From Candidatus Falkowbacteria bacterium CG23_combo_of_CG06-09_8_20_14_all_49_15 (GTDB lineage Bacteria > Patescibacteriota > Patescibacteriia > Patescibacteriales > UM-FILTER-48-10), in contig PCSD01000098.1 of assembly GCA_002771615.1 (NCBI GenBank), forward strand, positions 286 through 10,866: a stretch of 10,581 bases of DNA, read 5' to 3'. Made by a program: the position numbers and the translations under genes. The notes below the pieces were generated by a model that saw only the letters and a program-made list of their open reading frames with translations, made no database searches and had not been told where the DNA came from. Below, piece by piece: positions 1 to 6,795 of the stretch. The first letter of the stretch is position 1, and every line of letters begins with the position of its first letter.

Positions 1-743
1 TTTATTATAACAAAGAATTGCTAAGATTTGCAAACTATAAATCACCCTTAGGAATAAACAGCCAAGACATTAAGGATTGCCTTGATTTTTTAATCTCCGG
101 GAATAAAGCGCGCGCGACCGTTGATGTGGCAATAAACGCGTTAAAATTTTATTACGGCGCTATCCTGGAGCGGAAAATGATCTATAAAATCCATCGGCCG
201 AAAAAAGAGAAAAGTCTGCCAACGGTTTTGGCTAAATCCGAAATTGTCCGCATGATTAATTCCACTGATAACCTCAAACATAAACTCGTTATCCAAGTAT
301 TATATAGCACCGGCCTGCGCGTGGATGAACTGCGGAATCTTGAAATTGATCAGATTGATTTTGAACGCAAGTCCGTATTCGTGAAGGCCGGCAAAGGCCG
401 AAAAGACAGAATCACCATCATCGCGCAAACCGTCCTGGAAAATATCGGCAAGTATCTGCTTGCCTATCAGCCGCTGCGATATCTTTTTGAAAGCTTTGCG
501 CCGGAAAGAAAGATGTCAATTCGCAGTTTGCAGAAGATCGTCACTGGTGCGGCCTTAAAAAGCGGTATCCGAAAGAATGTTTCCGCCCATACTTTGCGCC
601 ATAGCTTTGCCACGCATCTTTTGGAAAATAATGTGAACCTGCGCTACATTCAAAGTTTGCTCGGGCACGCCCGGCTGGAAACCACGCAGATTTATACCCA
701 GGTGGCGGCGAATAATCTTCGAGAAATCAAAGATTTATTATAG
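1..743 (+). CDS. Tyrosine recombinase / integrase, XerA-like (5' end cut by window edge)
   Basis: A site-specific DNA recombinase of the phage-integrase (tyrosine recombinase) family, which breaks and rejoins DNA through a covalent 3'-phosphotyrosine. The reading frame is open to the left edge, so the true start is probably outside the window; the first possible internal start is a TTG at 18, and residues below count from it. The SAM-like N-terminal core-binding domain (about 1-62) is followed by the catalytic domain, which has the full active-site set: R101 (in STGLRVDEL), K126 (in GKGRKDR), H191 and R194 (in HTLRHSFATHLL), H217 (in LLGHA) and the nucleophile Y226 (in TTQIYTQV). The 9-residue H-to-Y spacing matches XerD. 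By comparison with XerC/XerD (about 300 aa) some tens of N-terminal residues are missing. The compact catalytic domain resembles archaeal XerA and Patescibacterial single Xer proteins. It may be the housekeeping dimer-resolution recombinase or the integrase of an element next to the tRNA gene; the sequence alone does not decide. It ends with TAG. Confidence 0.9.
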   Translation, partial: YYNKELLRFANYKSPLGINSQDIKDCLDFLISGNKARATVDVAINALKFYYGAILERKMIYKIHRPKKEKSLPTVLAKSEIVRMINSTDNLKHKLVIQVLYSTGLRVDELRNLEIDQIDFERKSVFVKAGKGRKDRITIIAQTVLENIGKYLLAYQPLRYLFESFAPERKMSIRSLQKIVTGAALKSGIRKNVSAHTLRHSFATHLLENNVNLRYIQSLLGHARLETTQIYTQVAANNLREIKDLL

Positions 744-779
744 AAAAATAAGATCATAAAAAATGATCGGATTTTTTTG
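744..779 (+). terminator. Likely Rho-independent terminator of the recombinase gene
   Basis: Starting one base after the TAG stop there is a perfect 6-bp stem, GATCAT (752-757) with ATGATC (763-768), around an AAAAA loop. Across a 2x2 internal loop it can be extended by AAAAAT (744-749) pairing with ATTTTT (771-776). It runs into a 7-T tract at 772-778. The stem is poor in GC, so termination strength is uncertain. Confidence 0.55.
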
Positions 780-880
780 GTTCCAGTCTGAGCGACTTGG
801 CCAGATAAGATAATTTATTAATATCTCGGCTGTTGAACGACAGGCAAGGAATAAAGTTAGGCAATGTTTGGCTGGCAAAC

Positions 881-913
881 AAAAAAAGCGCAACGTTTCC
901 GCGCGCTTTTTTT
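881..913 (-). terminator. Rho-independent terminator of tRNA-Leu (possibly bidirectional)
   Basis: On the minus strand, directly at the CCA end of the tRNA, is an 11-bp stem: seven A then GCGC, an 11-base loop, then GCGC and seven T. On the plus strand the arms are 881-891 and 903-913. The last stem base is the terminal A of the tRNA CCA. Because both arms carry the A/T tracts, the hairpin could also stop rightward transcripts that read past the recombinase gene. Confidence 0.8.
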
Positions 914-999
914 GGTGGGCATGGTGGGAATCGAACCCACATGAGATTGCTCCCATACGATTTTGAGTCGTACGCGTCTGCCAGTTCCGCCACATGCCC
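913..999 (-). tRNA. tRNA-Leu, anticodon CAA
   Basis: Read on the minus strand, the 87 bases form a class II tRNA. The 7-bp acceptor stem is GGGCATG (999-993) with CATGCCC (923-917). The discriminator A is at 916 and the CCA is encoded in the gene (915-913). The anticodon stem TACGA/TCGTA closes the loop CTCAAAA, with anticodon CAA at 965-963. A long variable arm with a GGGAG...CTC-type stem follows, then the T arm GTGGG-TTCGATT-CCCAC. The long variable arm plus anticodon CAA identify a leucine tRNA reading UUG. It is transcribed from the strong promoter at 1091-1063 and stands alone, divergent from parA and convergent with the recombinase gene. Confidence 0.96.
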
Positions 1000-1032
1000 C
1001 TTTGGCAACAGGGCTGGAAAAATAAAACCACA

Positions 1033-1053
1033 AACCGCAAGAAATAAGCGGTT
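1033..1053 (-). other. Hairpin in the tRNA-Leu precursor leader
   Basis: A perfect 6-bp inverted repeat, AACCGC (1033-1038) with GCGGTT (1048-1053), has a 9-base loop. It lies just downstream of the tRNA promoter in the predicted 5' leader. On the minus strand it is followed by a T-rich stretch, so it could be a processing signal or a weak pause/attenuation hairpin. No known family is recognised. Confidence 0.4.
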
Positions 1054-1062
1054 ATCTTTGTT

Positions 1063-1091
1063 ATTATAAGTAATGTTTCCGCGCTTGTCAA
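1063..1091 (-). promoter_or_regulatory. Consensus sigma-70 promoter for tRNA-Leu
   Basis: On the minus strand there is TTGACA (1091-1086), a 17-base spacer and TATAAT (1068-1063): a perfect match to the sigma-70 consensus at both hexamers and in spacing. Transcription should begin near 1056, giving a leader of about 57 bases before the mature tRNA at 999. Such strength fits a stable-RNA gene. Confidence 0.85.
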
Positions 1092-1139
1092 AAATAATCA
1101 ACTGATTAAATCTATATCTAAGGATAAATTTATTTAAAA

Positions 1140-1165
1140 TTGGCGAATTTGCTCTCTGGCGCCAA
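1140..1165. repeat. Inverted repeat over the parA promoter (possible operator)
   Basis: TTGGCG (1140-1145) and CGCCAA (1160-1165) form a 6-bp inverted repeat that spans the proposed -35 box. Its right arm includes an 8-bp palindrome, TGGCGCCA (1157-1164), in the spacer. ParA/ParB operons are often autoregulated, so this is a reasonable operator candidate, but by position only. It is not a canonical parS. Confidence 0.3.
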
Positions 1166-1177
1166 ATAAGTTATAAT
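1149..1177 (+). promoter_or_regulatory. Probable promoter of parA-parB-dnaE
   Basis: TTGCTC (1149-1154), a 17-base spacer and a perfect TATAAT (1172-1177) lie about 70 bases before parA. The -35 matches the consensus only in TTG, so it may depend on an activator or be moderate in strength. The predicted start is near 1184. The leader contains a 7-bp inverted repeat, AACAGCG (1179-1185) with CGCTGTT (1214-1220), followed by a T-rich stretch, which could shape the 5' UTR. It is the only recognisable promoter before the three-gene cluster. Confidence 0.6.
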
Positions 1178-1245
1178 TAACAGCGAGCCAAGTGGAACAG
1201 CCGGGGACAAGAGCGCTGTTTTGTCATTTTTAGGATTAAAGGGAT

Positions 1246-2010
1246 ATGGGTAAAATCATCGCTATCGTCAACCAGAAAGGCGGCGTGGGCAAGACCACGA
1301 CCGCTATCAATTTGGGCGCGTATCTCGCCCATCTGGGCCGGCAGGTATTGCTCGTGGACATTGATCCGCAGGCGAATGCCACGTCCGGCATCGGCATCGA
1401 CCATCGCCAGCTTGAATATGGCGTATACGAAGCGTTGATCGGCGCGAAGCCGATTTACGAAGTCATTAAAAGGACGCTGCATGACCGTTTGCAGGTCGCG
1501 CCCGCCACCATGGCCTTGGCCGGCGCCGGCATTGAGCTGGTGGATATGGACAACCGCGAATTCCGCTTGTCCGTCAACTTGCAGGCGATTAAAGACGAAT
1601 ATGATTACATCATCATTGACGGGCCGCCTTCGCTCGGCCTGCTGACTGTCAACTCTCTGGTCGCCGCCGATGAAGTCCTCATCCCCATCCAGAGCGAATA
1701 TTTCGCCTTGGAAGGCGTCGGCCAGCTTTTGGAAACCATCAGTCTGGTGCAGAATAATCTGAAGCCCGCTTTGTCCATCATGGGCGCGGTCATCACCATG
1801 TTTGACCAGCGAAACCGTCTGTCCGGCTCCGTGATGCGCGAGCTTTATCAGTATTTTCCCAATCGCGTTTTTCGTTCCGTCATTCCTCGGAGCGTGCGGT
1901 TGGCGGAAGCGCCCAGTTTCGGCCGGACGATCCTGCATTATGATCCGCGCTCCAAGGGCGGGAAATCGTACGAGCGCTTGGCGCGGGAAGTCATCAACCT
2001 GGAAAGATAA
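1246..2010 (+). CDS. parA: Chromosome-partitioning ATPase ParA (Soj)
   Basis: A MinD/ParA-family deviant Walker ATPase. ATP-bound dimers coat the nucleoid, and ParB stimulates ATP hydrolysis to move the parS-ParB complex during chromosome segregation. The 254 residues match the length of Bacillus Soj, and there is no N-terminal helix-turn-helix, so it is the short chromosomal type rather than a plasmid type Ia ParA. The deviant Walker A is at about 10-18 (QKGGVGKTT, signature lysine K11 and P-loop K16), the A' motif LLVDIDPQ at 35-42, and Walker B IIIDGPP around D125. The tail FGRTILHYDPRSKGGKSY is the basic, DNA-contacting end typical of Soj. The ATG at 1246 has AAAGGG very close (1238-1243) and AGGA a little farther upstream (1232-1235), the best ribosome-binding region in the window. 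parB follows after 68 bases (or 44 if the TTG at 2055 is its start). Confidence 0.97.
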   Translation: MGKIIAIVNQKGGVGKTTTAINLGAYLAHLGRQVLLVDIDPQANATSGIGIDHRQLEYGVYEALIGAKPIYEVIKRTLHDRLQVAPATMALAGAGIELVDMDNREFRLSVNLQAIKDEYDYIIIDGPPSLGLLTVNSLVAADEVLIPIQSEYFALEGVGQLLETISLVQNNLKPALSIMGAVITMFDQRNRLSGSVMRELYQYFPNRVFRSVIPRSVRLAEAPSFGRTILHYDPRSKGGKSYERLAREVINLER

Positions 2011-2078
2011 TTTTTTTATTAATCAGCCGGCGGCCATCTCTAAAAAACGCGTCGTTGGCGAATAATTCACAAAAGTAT

Positions 2079-2960
2079 ATGGCCAATACATTGGGCCGAG
2101 GCCTCTCTTCTCTGATTCCGCAAAAGGCGCAGAAAGGCGGCCAGATTAAAAACGGCGAGGCAGTGGTGGATATTACGTCGCCATTTGAAAAGAATCGGGT
2201 GGTCGAAATTCCGGTCGGGGAAATCTCGCCCAATCCACTCCAGCCGCGCCGCCGTTTCGCGCCGGCGGATATGGATGATTTGGTGGAATCGATCAAGTCT
2301 TATGGAATTATCCAGCCATTGATCGTCACACGCGCCGGTATCGGCTATGAGCTGATCGCCGGCGAACGGCGCTGGCGCGCGGCCAAGATTATCGGTCTGA
2401 AAACCGTCCCGGCCATCATCCGTGAAGTGAGCGAGCAGATGAAGCTGGAAATGGCCTTGGTGGAGAATATCCAGCGCCAAGACCTCAATCCGATTGAACT
2501 GGCCATTGCCTATCGCAAACTGATTGATGAATTCAATCTGACCCAGGAGGAATTGGCGCGCCGTCTGGGCAAGTCGCGGCCGGTCATCACCAATACCTTG
2601 CGCTTGGTCAATCTGCCGATGAAAATCCAAAACGCGCTGATTGAAGGATCCATCAGCGAAGGGCACGCTAAACTGCTGGTCGGTCTTGATACCGAAGAAA
2701 AGCAAATGGCGCTGTTGAACAAGATCATGGAGAAAAACATCACCGTGGCCGGTTTATATGAAGAAACCAGGAAAATCGGCGGCACGAAAAGCGCGCGCAT
2801 AAAAATCAATTACGGCGATAAAGACAAGGAATTCGCCTTGCGCGAATTTTTCGGCACGCGGGCGGAAATAAAAAGAAAGGGCCGGGGAGGGCTGATCATC
2901 GTTTATTATTACGACGACGAAGAACTGGACGGGATCATGGCCAAGATTAAGAAAAGCTAA
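2079..2960 (+). CDS. parB: Chromosome-partitioning protein ParB (Spo0J/Noc-type CTPase clamp)
   Basis: The centromere-binding partner of ParA: it binds parS, spreads as a CTP-gated clamp and stimulates ParA ATPase. With the ATG at 2079 it has 293 residues. The N-terminal ParA-contact motif TLGRGLSSLIP is at 4-14. The ParB/Srx domain has NPLQPR (52-57), the CTP-binding GERRWRAA motif (about 95-102) and ENIQRQDLNPIE (129-140). A helix-turn-helix follows at about 154-176 (LTQEELARRLGKSRPVITN), then a linker and a C-terminal dimerisation region ending in KKS. The ATG is chosen because it starts the protein right at the conserved N-terminal motif; a TTG at 2055 would add eight residues, and the frame stays open farther upstream. 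No convincing Shine-Dalgarno precedes either start. dnaE starts 20 bases after the TAA stop, so the genes are probably co-transcribed. No canonical parS site was seen in the window. Confidence 0.95.
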   Translation: MANTLGRGLSSLIPQKAQKGGQIKNGEAVVDITSPFEKNRVVEIPVGEISPNPLQPRRRFAPADMDDLVESIKSYGIIQPLIVTRAGIGYELIAGERRWRAAKIIGLKTVPAIIREVSEQMKLEMALVENIQRQDLNPIELAIAYRKLIDEFNLTQEELARRLGKSRPVITNTLRLVNLPMKIQNALIEGSISEGHAKLLVGLDTEEKQMALLNKIMEKNITVAGLYEETRKIGGTKSARIKINYGDKDKEFALREFFGTRAEIKRKGRGGLIIVYYYDDEELDGIMAKIKKS

Positions 2961-2980
2961 ACACGGGCGCGCAATTTATT

Positions 2981-5900
2981 ATGAAGTTTGTCCATCTCCA
3001 TGTCCATTCCCATTATTCGCTTTTGGATGGTTTGGCAAAAATTGACGATCTGATCGCCGCCGCCTTGGCGGATGGGGCCCAAGCGGTCGCCCTGACCGAT
3101 CACGGCGTAATGTACGGCGCGATTGAGTTCTACCAGAAATGCTTGAAAGCGGGCTTGAAGCCGATCGTCGGCGTGGAAGCCTATCTGGCTCCCAATTCGC
3201 GACTGGACAAAATCGCCAAAGCGGATGAAAGGAATTATCATCTCCTTCTGCTGGCCAAAAATCTGGCCGGCTACCGGAACTTGATCCGTCTGACCACCAT
3301 CGGCCATTTGGAAGGCTATTACTACAAACCCAGGATTGATTGGGAAGTTTTGCGCGCTCATCACGAGGGCATCATCGCCACTTCCGCCTGTCTGACCGGC
3401 GAAATTCCCCGTTTGCTCCTGGCGGGCAAAGCCGAGCAGGCGGAAAAGAGGATTAGGGAATATCAGGCGCTTTTCGGGGCGGAAAATTTTTATCTGGAAG
3501 TCCAGCCGCATGCTGATTTGCCGGACCAGAACCGGGCCAATATTGCTTTAAAGGAAATCGGCGCGGCGTTGGGCATGCCTTTGGTCGCGGCTAATGATGT
3601 TCATTATATCAAAAAAGAAGATCATGATGTCCAGGATGTCCTGCTCTGTTTGCAAACCAAAAACAAGTTGGATGATACGGCGCGCATGATGATGCACGGC
3701 GAGGATTATTATTTCAAAAGCGCCCGGGAAATGCGGGAGGCCTGCGCGGATTTTCCGGGCGCGGTAGAAAATACCTTGGCCATCGCCGCCGCTTGCGATT
3801 TGCAATTGCCGTTAGGAAAGATCCAATTGCCTTTTTTTTCCGTACCCGGCGGGGGCGGGGAAATGGATTATTTACGGCGCCTGGCCTTGTCTGGTTTGGA
3901 GAAAAGATATGGGCAGACAGAGGCGCGAGTTGACCAAAAAATCCGGGAGCGCTTGGATTATGAATTATCCGTCATCCAAAAGATGGGATGGCCGTCGTAT
4001 TTTTTGATTGTGGCGGATTTCGTCAATTGGGCGAAAAATAACGGCATTGTCGTGGGGCCGGGCCGCGGCAGCGCGGCCGGTTCTTTGGTCTGCTATCTGA
4101 CCGGTATTACCAATATTGATCCCTTGAAATACGATCTCTTGTTTGAAAGATTCCTGAACCCGGACCGGGTGTCCATGCCGGATATTGACATGGATTTCGC
4201 TGATACGCGGCGCGACGACGTGATCCGTTATGTGGAGGAAAAATACGGACATGACCATGTTTCGCAAATCATCACTTTCGGCACCATGGCCGCCCGCGCG
4301 GCCGTGCGCGATGTCGGACGGGTGTTGGGCGTATCCTACGACTATTGCGATCGGCTGGCAAAAATGATCCCGATGTTTCAGAAGCTGGAAGAAGCGCTGA
4401 AATCCGTGGATGAATTGCGGGAGATCTATCAGAAAGAAGAGACGGCCCGCAAGATCCTGGATTTCGCCAAACGGCTGGAAGGAGTGGCCCGGCACGCTTC
4501 CACCCACGCTTGCGGCGTCCTGATCACCAAGGACGCGCTGGTGGAAAATGTCCCCCTGCAACATGCTTCTTCCACGGACCGCAGTATCGTTTCCCAATAT
4601 TCCCTACATCCGGTGGAAGATCTCGGCCTCCTGAAAATGGATTTTTTGGGTCTGAAGAACCTGACCATCATTGAATCCGCGGTCAAGATCATTAAGAACA
4701 CGAAAAAAATTATTATTGATATTGAGAAGATTCCCCTGGAGGATCCGGAAACTTTCCGCCTTTTTCAAGCCGGCGAGACCACCGGCGTTTTCCAATTTGA
4801 ATCCAGCGGCATGAAGCGCTACCTCAAAGAATTGAAGCCTACGGAATTTGAAGATATTATCGCCATGGTCGCCTTGTACCGACCCGGACCGATGGAATGG
4901 ATCAAGGATTACATCGCCGGCAAACACGGCCAGAAAAAACCCGCCTATCTCCATCCCAAACTGGAGCCGATCTTGAAAAAGACATACGGCGTCGCCATCT
5001 ACCAAGAGCAGGTCATGCAGATGGCGCGCGACCTGGCCGGCTTTTCCATGGCCGAAGCGGATGTCTTGCGCAAAGCCGTGGGCAAGAAAATTGCCAAATT
5101 ACTGGCCGAACAGAAAGAAAAATTCATTGCCGGCTGTGTCCAAAACAAGATCTCTTCCGGCCTGGCGGAGAAGATTTTTTCCTTCATTGAACCTTTTGCC
5201 GGTTATGGTTTTAATCGCTCGCATGCCGTCTGTTACGCGATGATCGCTTATCAAACCGCTTATCTAAAAGCGCATTACCCGACCGAGTTTATGGCCGCCC
5301 TCCTTTCGTCCGATCAGCAGGATACCGATCGGATCGCGATTGAGATTGAAGAATGCCGGCATATGGGCATTCCGGTGCTGGCTCCGGATATCCAGGAATC
5401 CTTCGGTTCGTTCACGGCCGTAGCGGCCGAACAAGACGGAGAAAGCCGCGAGCATATCCGTTTCGGCATCAAGGCGATTAAGAATATCGGCGAGCATATC
5501 GCCGACACCATCATCGCGGAACGGAAGCAGAACGGCCGTTTCCTGGATTTGAGCGATTTTTTCACGCGGATTGATGATAAGGATATGAATAAAAAATCAC
5601 TGGAAAGCCTGATCAAGAGCGGCGCCTTGGATTCTTTCGGGGATCGCGGCCAATTGTTGGCCAACACGGACAGTCTTTTGCAGTTCAACAAGCAGATCAG
5701 CAAGGACCGGAGCAGCCGGCAAAGCTCCTTGTTCGCGGACGCGCCGGCGGCTGGTTTGAACCAGAAGGTCAAGCTCGCGGCTGGCGGCCAGGTCGGCTTG
5801 ATGGAAAAACTCGGCTGGGAAAGGGAATTACTCGGCCTTTATTTGTCCGAACATCCGCTTGTCCAATTCCGCGTCCGCTTGGGGGCGGAAATCCGGACCA

Positions 5901-6526
5901 TCGCCTCGCTTGCCACTGCCCGGCGGGATGAGGCGGTCATCGTGGCTGGCGTCATCACCAAGATCAAGAAAATCATCACCCGCAGCAACGAGGCTATGCT
6001 TTTTGCCAAACTGGAGGACGAAAGCGGCGTGGTGGAGGCGCTGGTTTTTCCCAGCACTTTGAAGAACGGCCCGGATCTGTGGCAGGAAGGCGGCTTGCTT
6101 GTCTGCCAGGGAAAAATTTCCGACAAAGATCAGGAAATTAAATTATTGACCAATCGGGCGGCGCGCCTGGAGTCTGAAAAACTGGTTGAGATCATCGCGG
6201 CTTTGAAAAAAAATTCGGACCAGAATGGCCGTTTTCGTCCGGCATTTTATCCGCCGGCCAAACCAGGCGTGCCCAGCCATCCGGTCCGGACCGGTTTAAA
6301 GGCGGTGGTATTGGATCTGGCTCTGATTCCGCCCGACGAAGAAACAATGTCTGATTTGAAGAAATTATTCGTTGCTTTTCCCGGCCAAACCGGCGTTTTT
6401 TTCCGCGTCCAGTCGGCCCAGTCGTTGGCCAGGATTATTAAGACGGATTTTCAGGTGAAAGCGGATGATGATTTTTTTCAAAATTTATCCTTGATTTTCA
6501 AGGGCAAATTGGAAAAAATCATGTAA
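2981..6526 (+). CDS. dnaE: DNA polymerase III alpha subunit DnaE
   Basis: The replicative C-family DNA polymerase catalytic subunit; 1181 residues, typical of DnaE1 (E. coli 1160). Domains in order: PHP (about 1-275), palm with catalytic aspartates D401 and D403 (PDIDMDF) and D554 (LKMDFLG), thumb, and fingers (GVFQFESSGMKRYL, ALYRPGPM, GYGFNRSHAVCYAMIAYQ). Tandem helix-hairpin-helix DNA binding (about 860-900) follows, then a clamp-binding motif QSSLF at 914-918, an OB fold (about 984-1027) and a C-terminal tau-binding-type region. The PHP site keeps all nine metal ligands: H7, H9, D16, H41, E66, H87, C137, D206 and H208. In other bacteria this set goes with built-in 3'-5' proofreading, so this is probably a proofreading polymerase, unlike E. 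coli DnaE. The ATG at 2981 starts directly at KFVHLHVHSHYSLLDG, the conserved N-terminus; no Shine-Dalgarno is visible. It is last in the parA-parB-dnaE cluster. A 17-bp repeat covers its final codons. Confidence 0.97.
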   Translation: MKFVHLHVHSHYSLLDGLAKIDDLIAAALADGAQAVALTDHGVMYGAIEFYQKCLKAGLKPIVGVEAYLAPNSRLDKIAKADERNYHLLLLAKNLAGYRNLIRLTTIGHLEGYYYKPRIDWEVLRAHHEGIIATSACLTGEIPRLLLAGKAEQAEKRIREYQALFGAENFYLEVQPHADLPDQNRANIALKEIGAALGMPLVAANDVHYIKKEDHDVQDVLLCLQTKNKLDDTARMMMHGEDYYFKSAREMREACADFPGAVENTLAIAAACDLQLPLGKIQLPFFSVPGGGGEMDYLRRLALSGLEKRYGQTEARVDQKIRERLDYELSVIQKMGWPSYFLIVADFVNWAKNNGIVVGPGRGSAAGSLVCYLTGITNIDPLKYDLLFERFLNPDRVSMPDIDMDFADTRRDDVIRYVEEKYGHDHVSQIITFGTMAARAAVRDVGRVLGVSYDYCDRLAKMIPMFQKLEEALKSVDELREIYQKEETARKILDFAKRLEGVARHASTHACGVLITKDALVENVPLQHASSTDRSIVSQYSLHPVEDLGLLKMDFLGLKNLTIIESAVKIIKNTKKIIIDIEKIPLEDPETFRLFQAGETTGVFQFESSGMKRYLKELKPTEFEDIIAMVALYRPGPMEWIKDYIAGKHGQKKPAYLHPKLEPILKKTYGVAIYQEQVMQMARDLAGFSMAEADVLRKAVGKKIAKLLAEQKEKFIAGCVQNKISSGLAEKIFSFIEPFAGYGFNRSHAVCYAMIAYQTAYLKAHYPTEFMAALLSSDQQDTDRIAIEIEECRHMGIPVLAPDIQESFGSFTAVAAEQDGESREHIRFGIKAIKNIGEHIADTIIAERKQNGRFLDLSDFFTRIDDKDMNKKSLESLIKSGALDSFGDRGQLLANTDSLLQFNKQISKDRSSRQSSLFADAPAAGLNQKVKLAAGGQVGLMEKLGWERELLGLYLSEHPLVQFRVRLGAEIRTIASLATARRDEAVIVAGVITKIKKIITRSNEAMLFAKLEDESGVVEALVFPSTLKNGPDLWQEGGLLVCQGKISDKDQEIKLLTNRAARLESEKLVEIIAALKKNSDQNGRFRPAFYPPAKPGVPSHPVRTGLKAVVLDLALIPPDEETMSDLKKLFVAFPGQTGVFFRVQSAQSLARIIKTDFQVKADDDFFQNLSLIFKGKLEKIM

Positions 6527-6564
6527 TCTGGCGGAAAGGTTTGAAGTGGCAAATTGGAAAAAAT
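6503..6564. repeat. 17-bp direct repeat straddling the dnaE stop codon
   Basis: GGCAAATTGGAAAAAAT occurs at 6503-6519 (coding GKLEKI near the end of DnaE) and again perfectly at 6548-6564, 45 bases later, after the stop. The offset is a multiple of three, so the second copy would encode the same GKLEKI in the same frame, followed by V and a TGA. It looks like a small 3'-end duplication or a remnant of an older, longer C-terminus. Confidence 0.75.
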
Positions 6565-6686
6565 TGTCTGATTTTAATGTATAATATAAATATATAATAT
6601 AATTGTTGTGTCAGATTGACATCTGGCGCGGGCGACGGCCAAGCACCTGGCCAGCATTTAGCAGAAAATATTTGGTAAAAAATAAA
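6527..6686. other. AT-rich spacer after dnaE with tandem AT repeats and a GC-rich hairpin island
   Basis: No gene is visible here. From 6576 to 6604 the sequence is almost pure A/T, with a 10-bp direct repeat TATAATATAA (6580-6589 and 6593-6602) at 13-base spacing. Next comes a hairpin CAGAT-TGAC-ATCTG (6612-6625), then an unusually GC-rich island (about 6623-6655) that can form GGCCA-AGCACC-TGGCC (6637-6652) or CTGGC...GCCAG (6623-6627 with 6650-6654). No clear T-tract follows, so it is not an ordinary dnaE terminator. It could be a structured RNA or a protein-binding region; no known family is recognised. Confidence 0.45.
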
Positions 6687-6715
6687 TAGACAGGAAAGCG
6701 AATTTTTGTTATAGT
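6687..6715 (+). promoter_or_regulatory. Probable promoter of the membrane-protein gene
   Basis: TAGACA (6687-6692), a 17-base spacer and TATAGT (6710-6715) each match five of six consensus bases. The predicted start is near 6722, leaving a 5' UTR of about 74 very AT-rich bases before the ATG at 6796. The spacer upstream also contains isolated TATAAT hexamers, but these lack a properly placed -35 box. Confidence 0.6.
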
Positions 6716-6795
6716 ATATTTATTATTAATCCTGTTGATAAATCGTTTATAAAAGAAATAAATAATAAATTTTTCTCATAAAATTAGAAAAAAAT

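Noticed and set aside
738..1101. Overlapping minus-strand reading frames of about 115 codons between the recombinase and parA genes.
   Set aside because: They are translations through the tRNA-Leu gene and its terminator and promoter; the tRNA explains the sequence completely.
1177..1938. A 253-codon minus-strand frame opposite parA.
   Set aside because: It is a shadow of parA, whose Walker motifs and family-typical length are unmistakable; the antisense protein has no recognisable domain.
6572..6604. A dif-like look: TGTATA flanked by AT-rich arms.
   Set aside because: The flanking 11-bp arms do not match XerC/XerD binding consensus; low-complexity AT sequence gives such matches by chance.
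6616..6621. TTGACA as a possible -35 box.
   Set aside because: No -10 hexamer lies 16-18 bases downstream; the position falls in the GC-rich hairpin island.
6733..6741. TGTTGATAA, one mismatch from the reverse complement of a DnaA box, in an AT-rich spacer near parAB.
   Set aside because: A single imperfect box with no cluster, no dnaA/dnaN nearby and a promoter in the same place is not enough to propose an origin.
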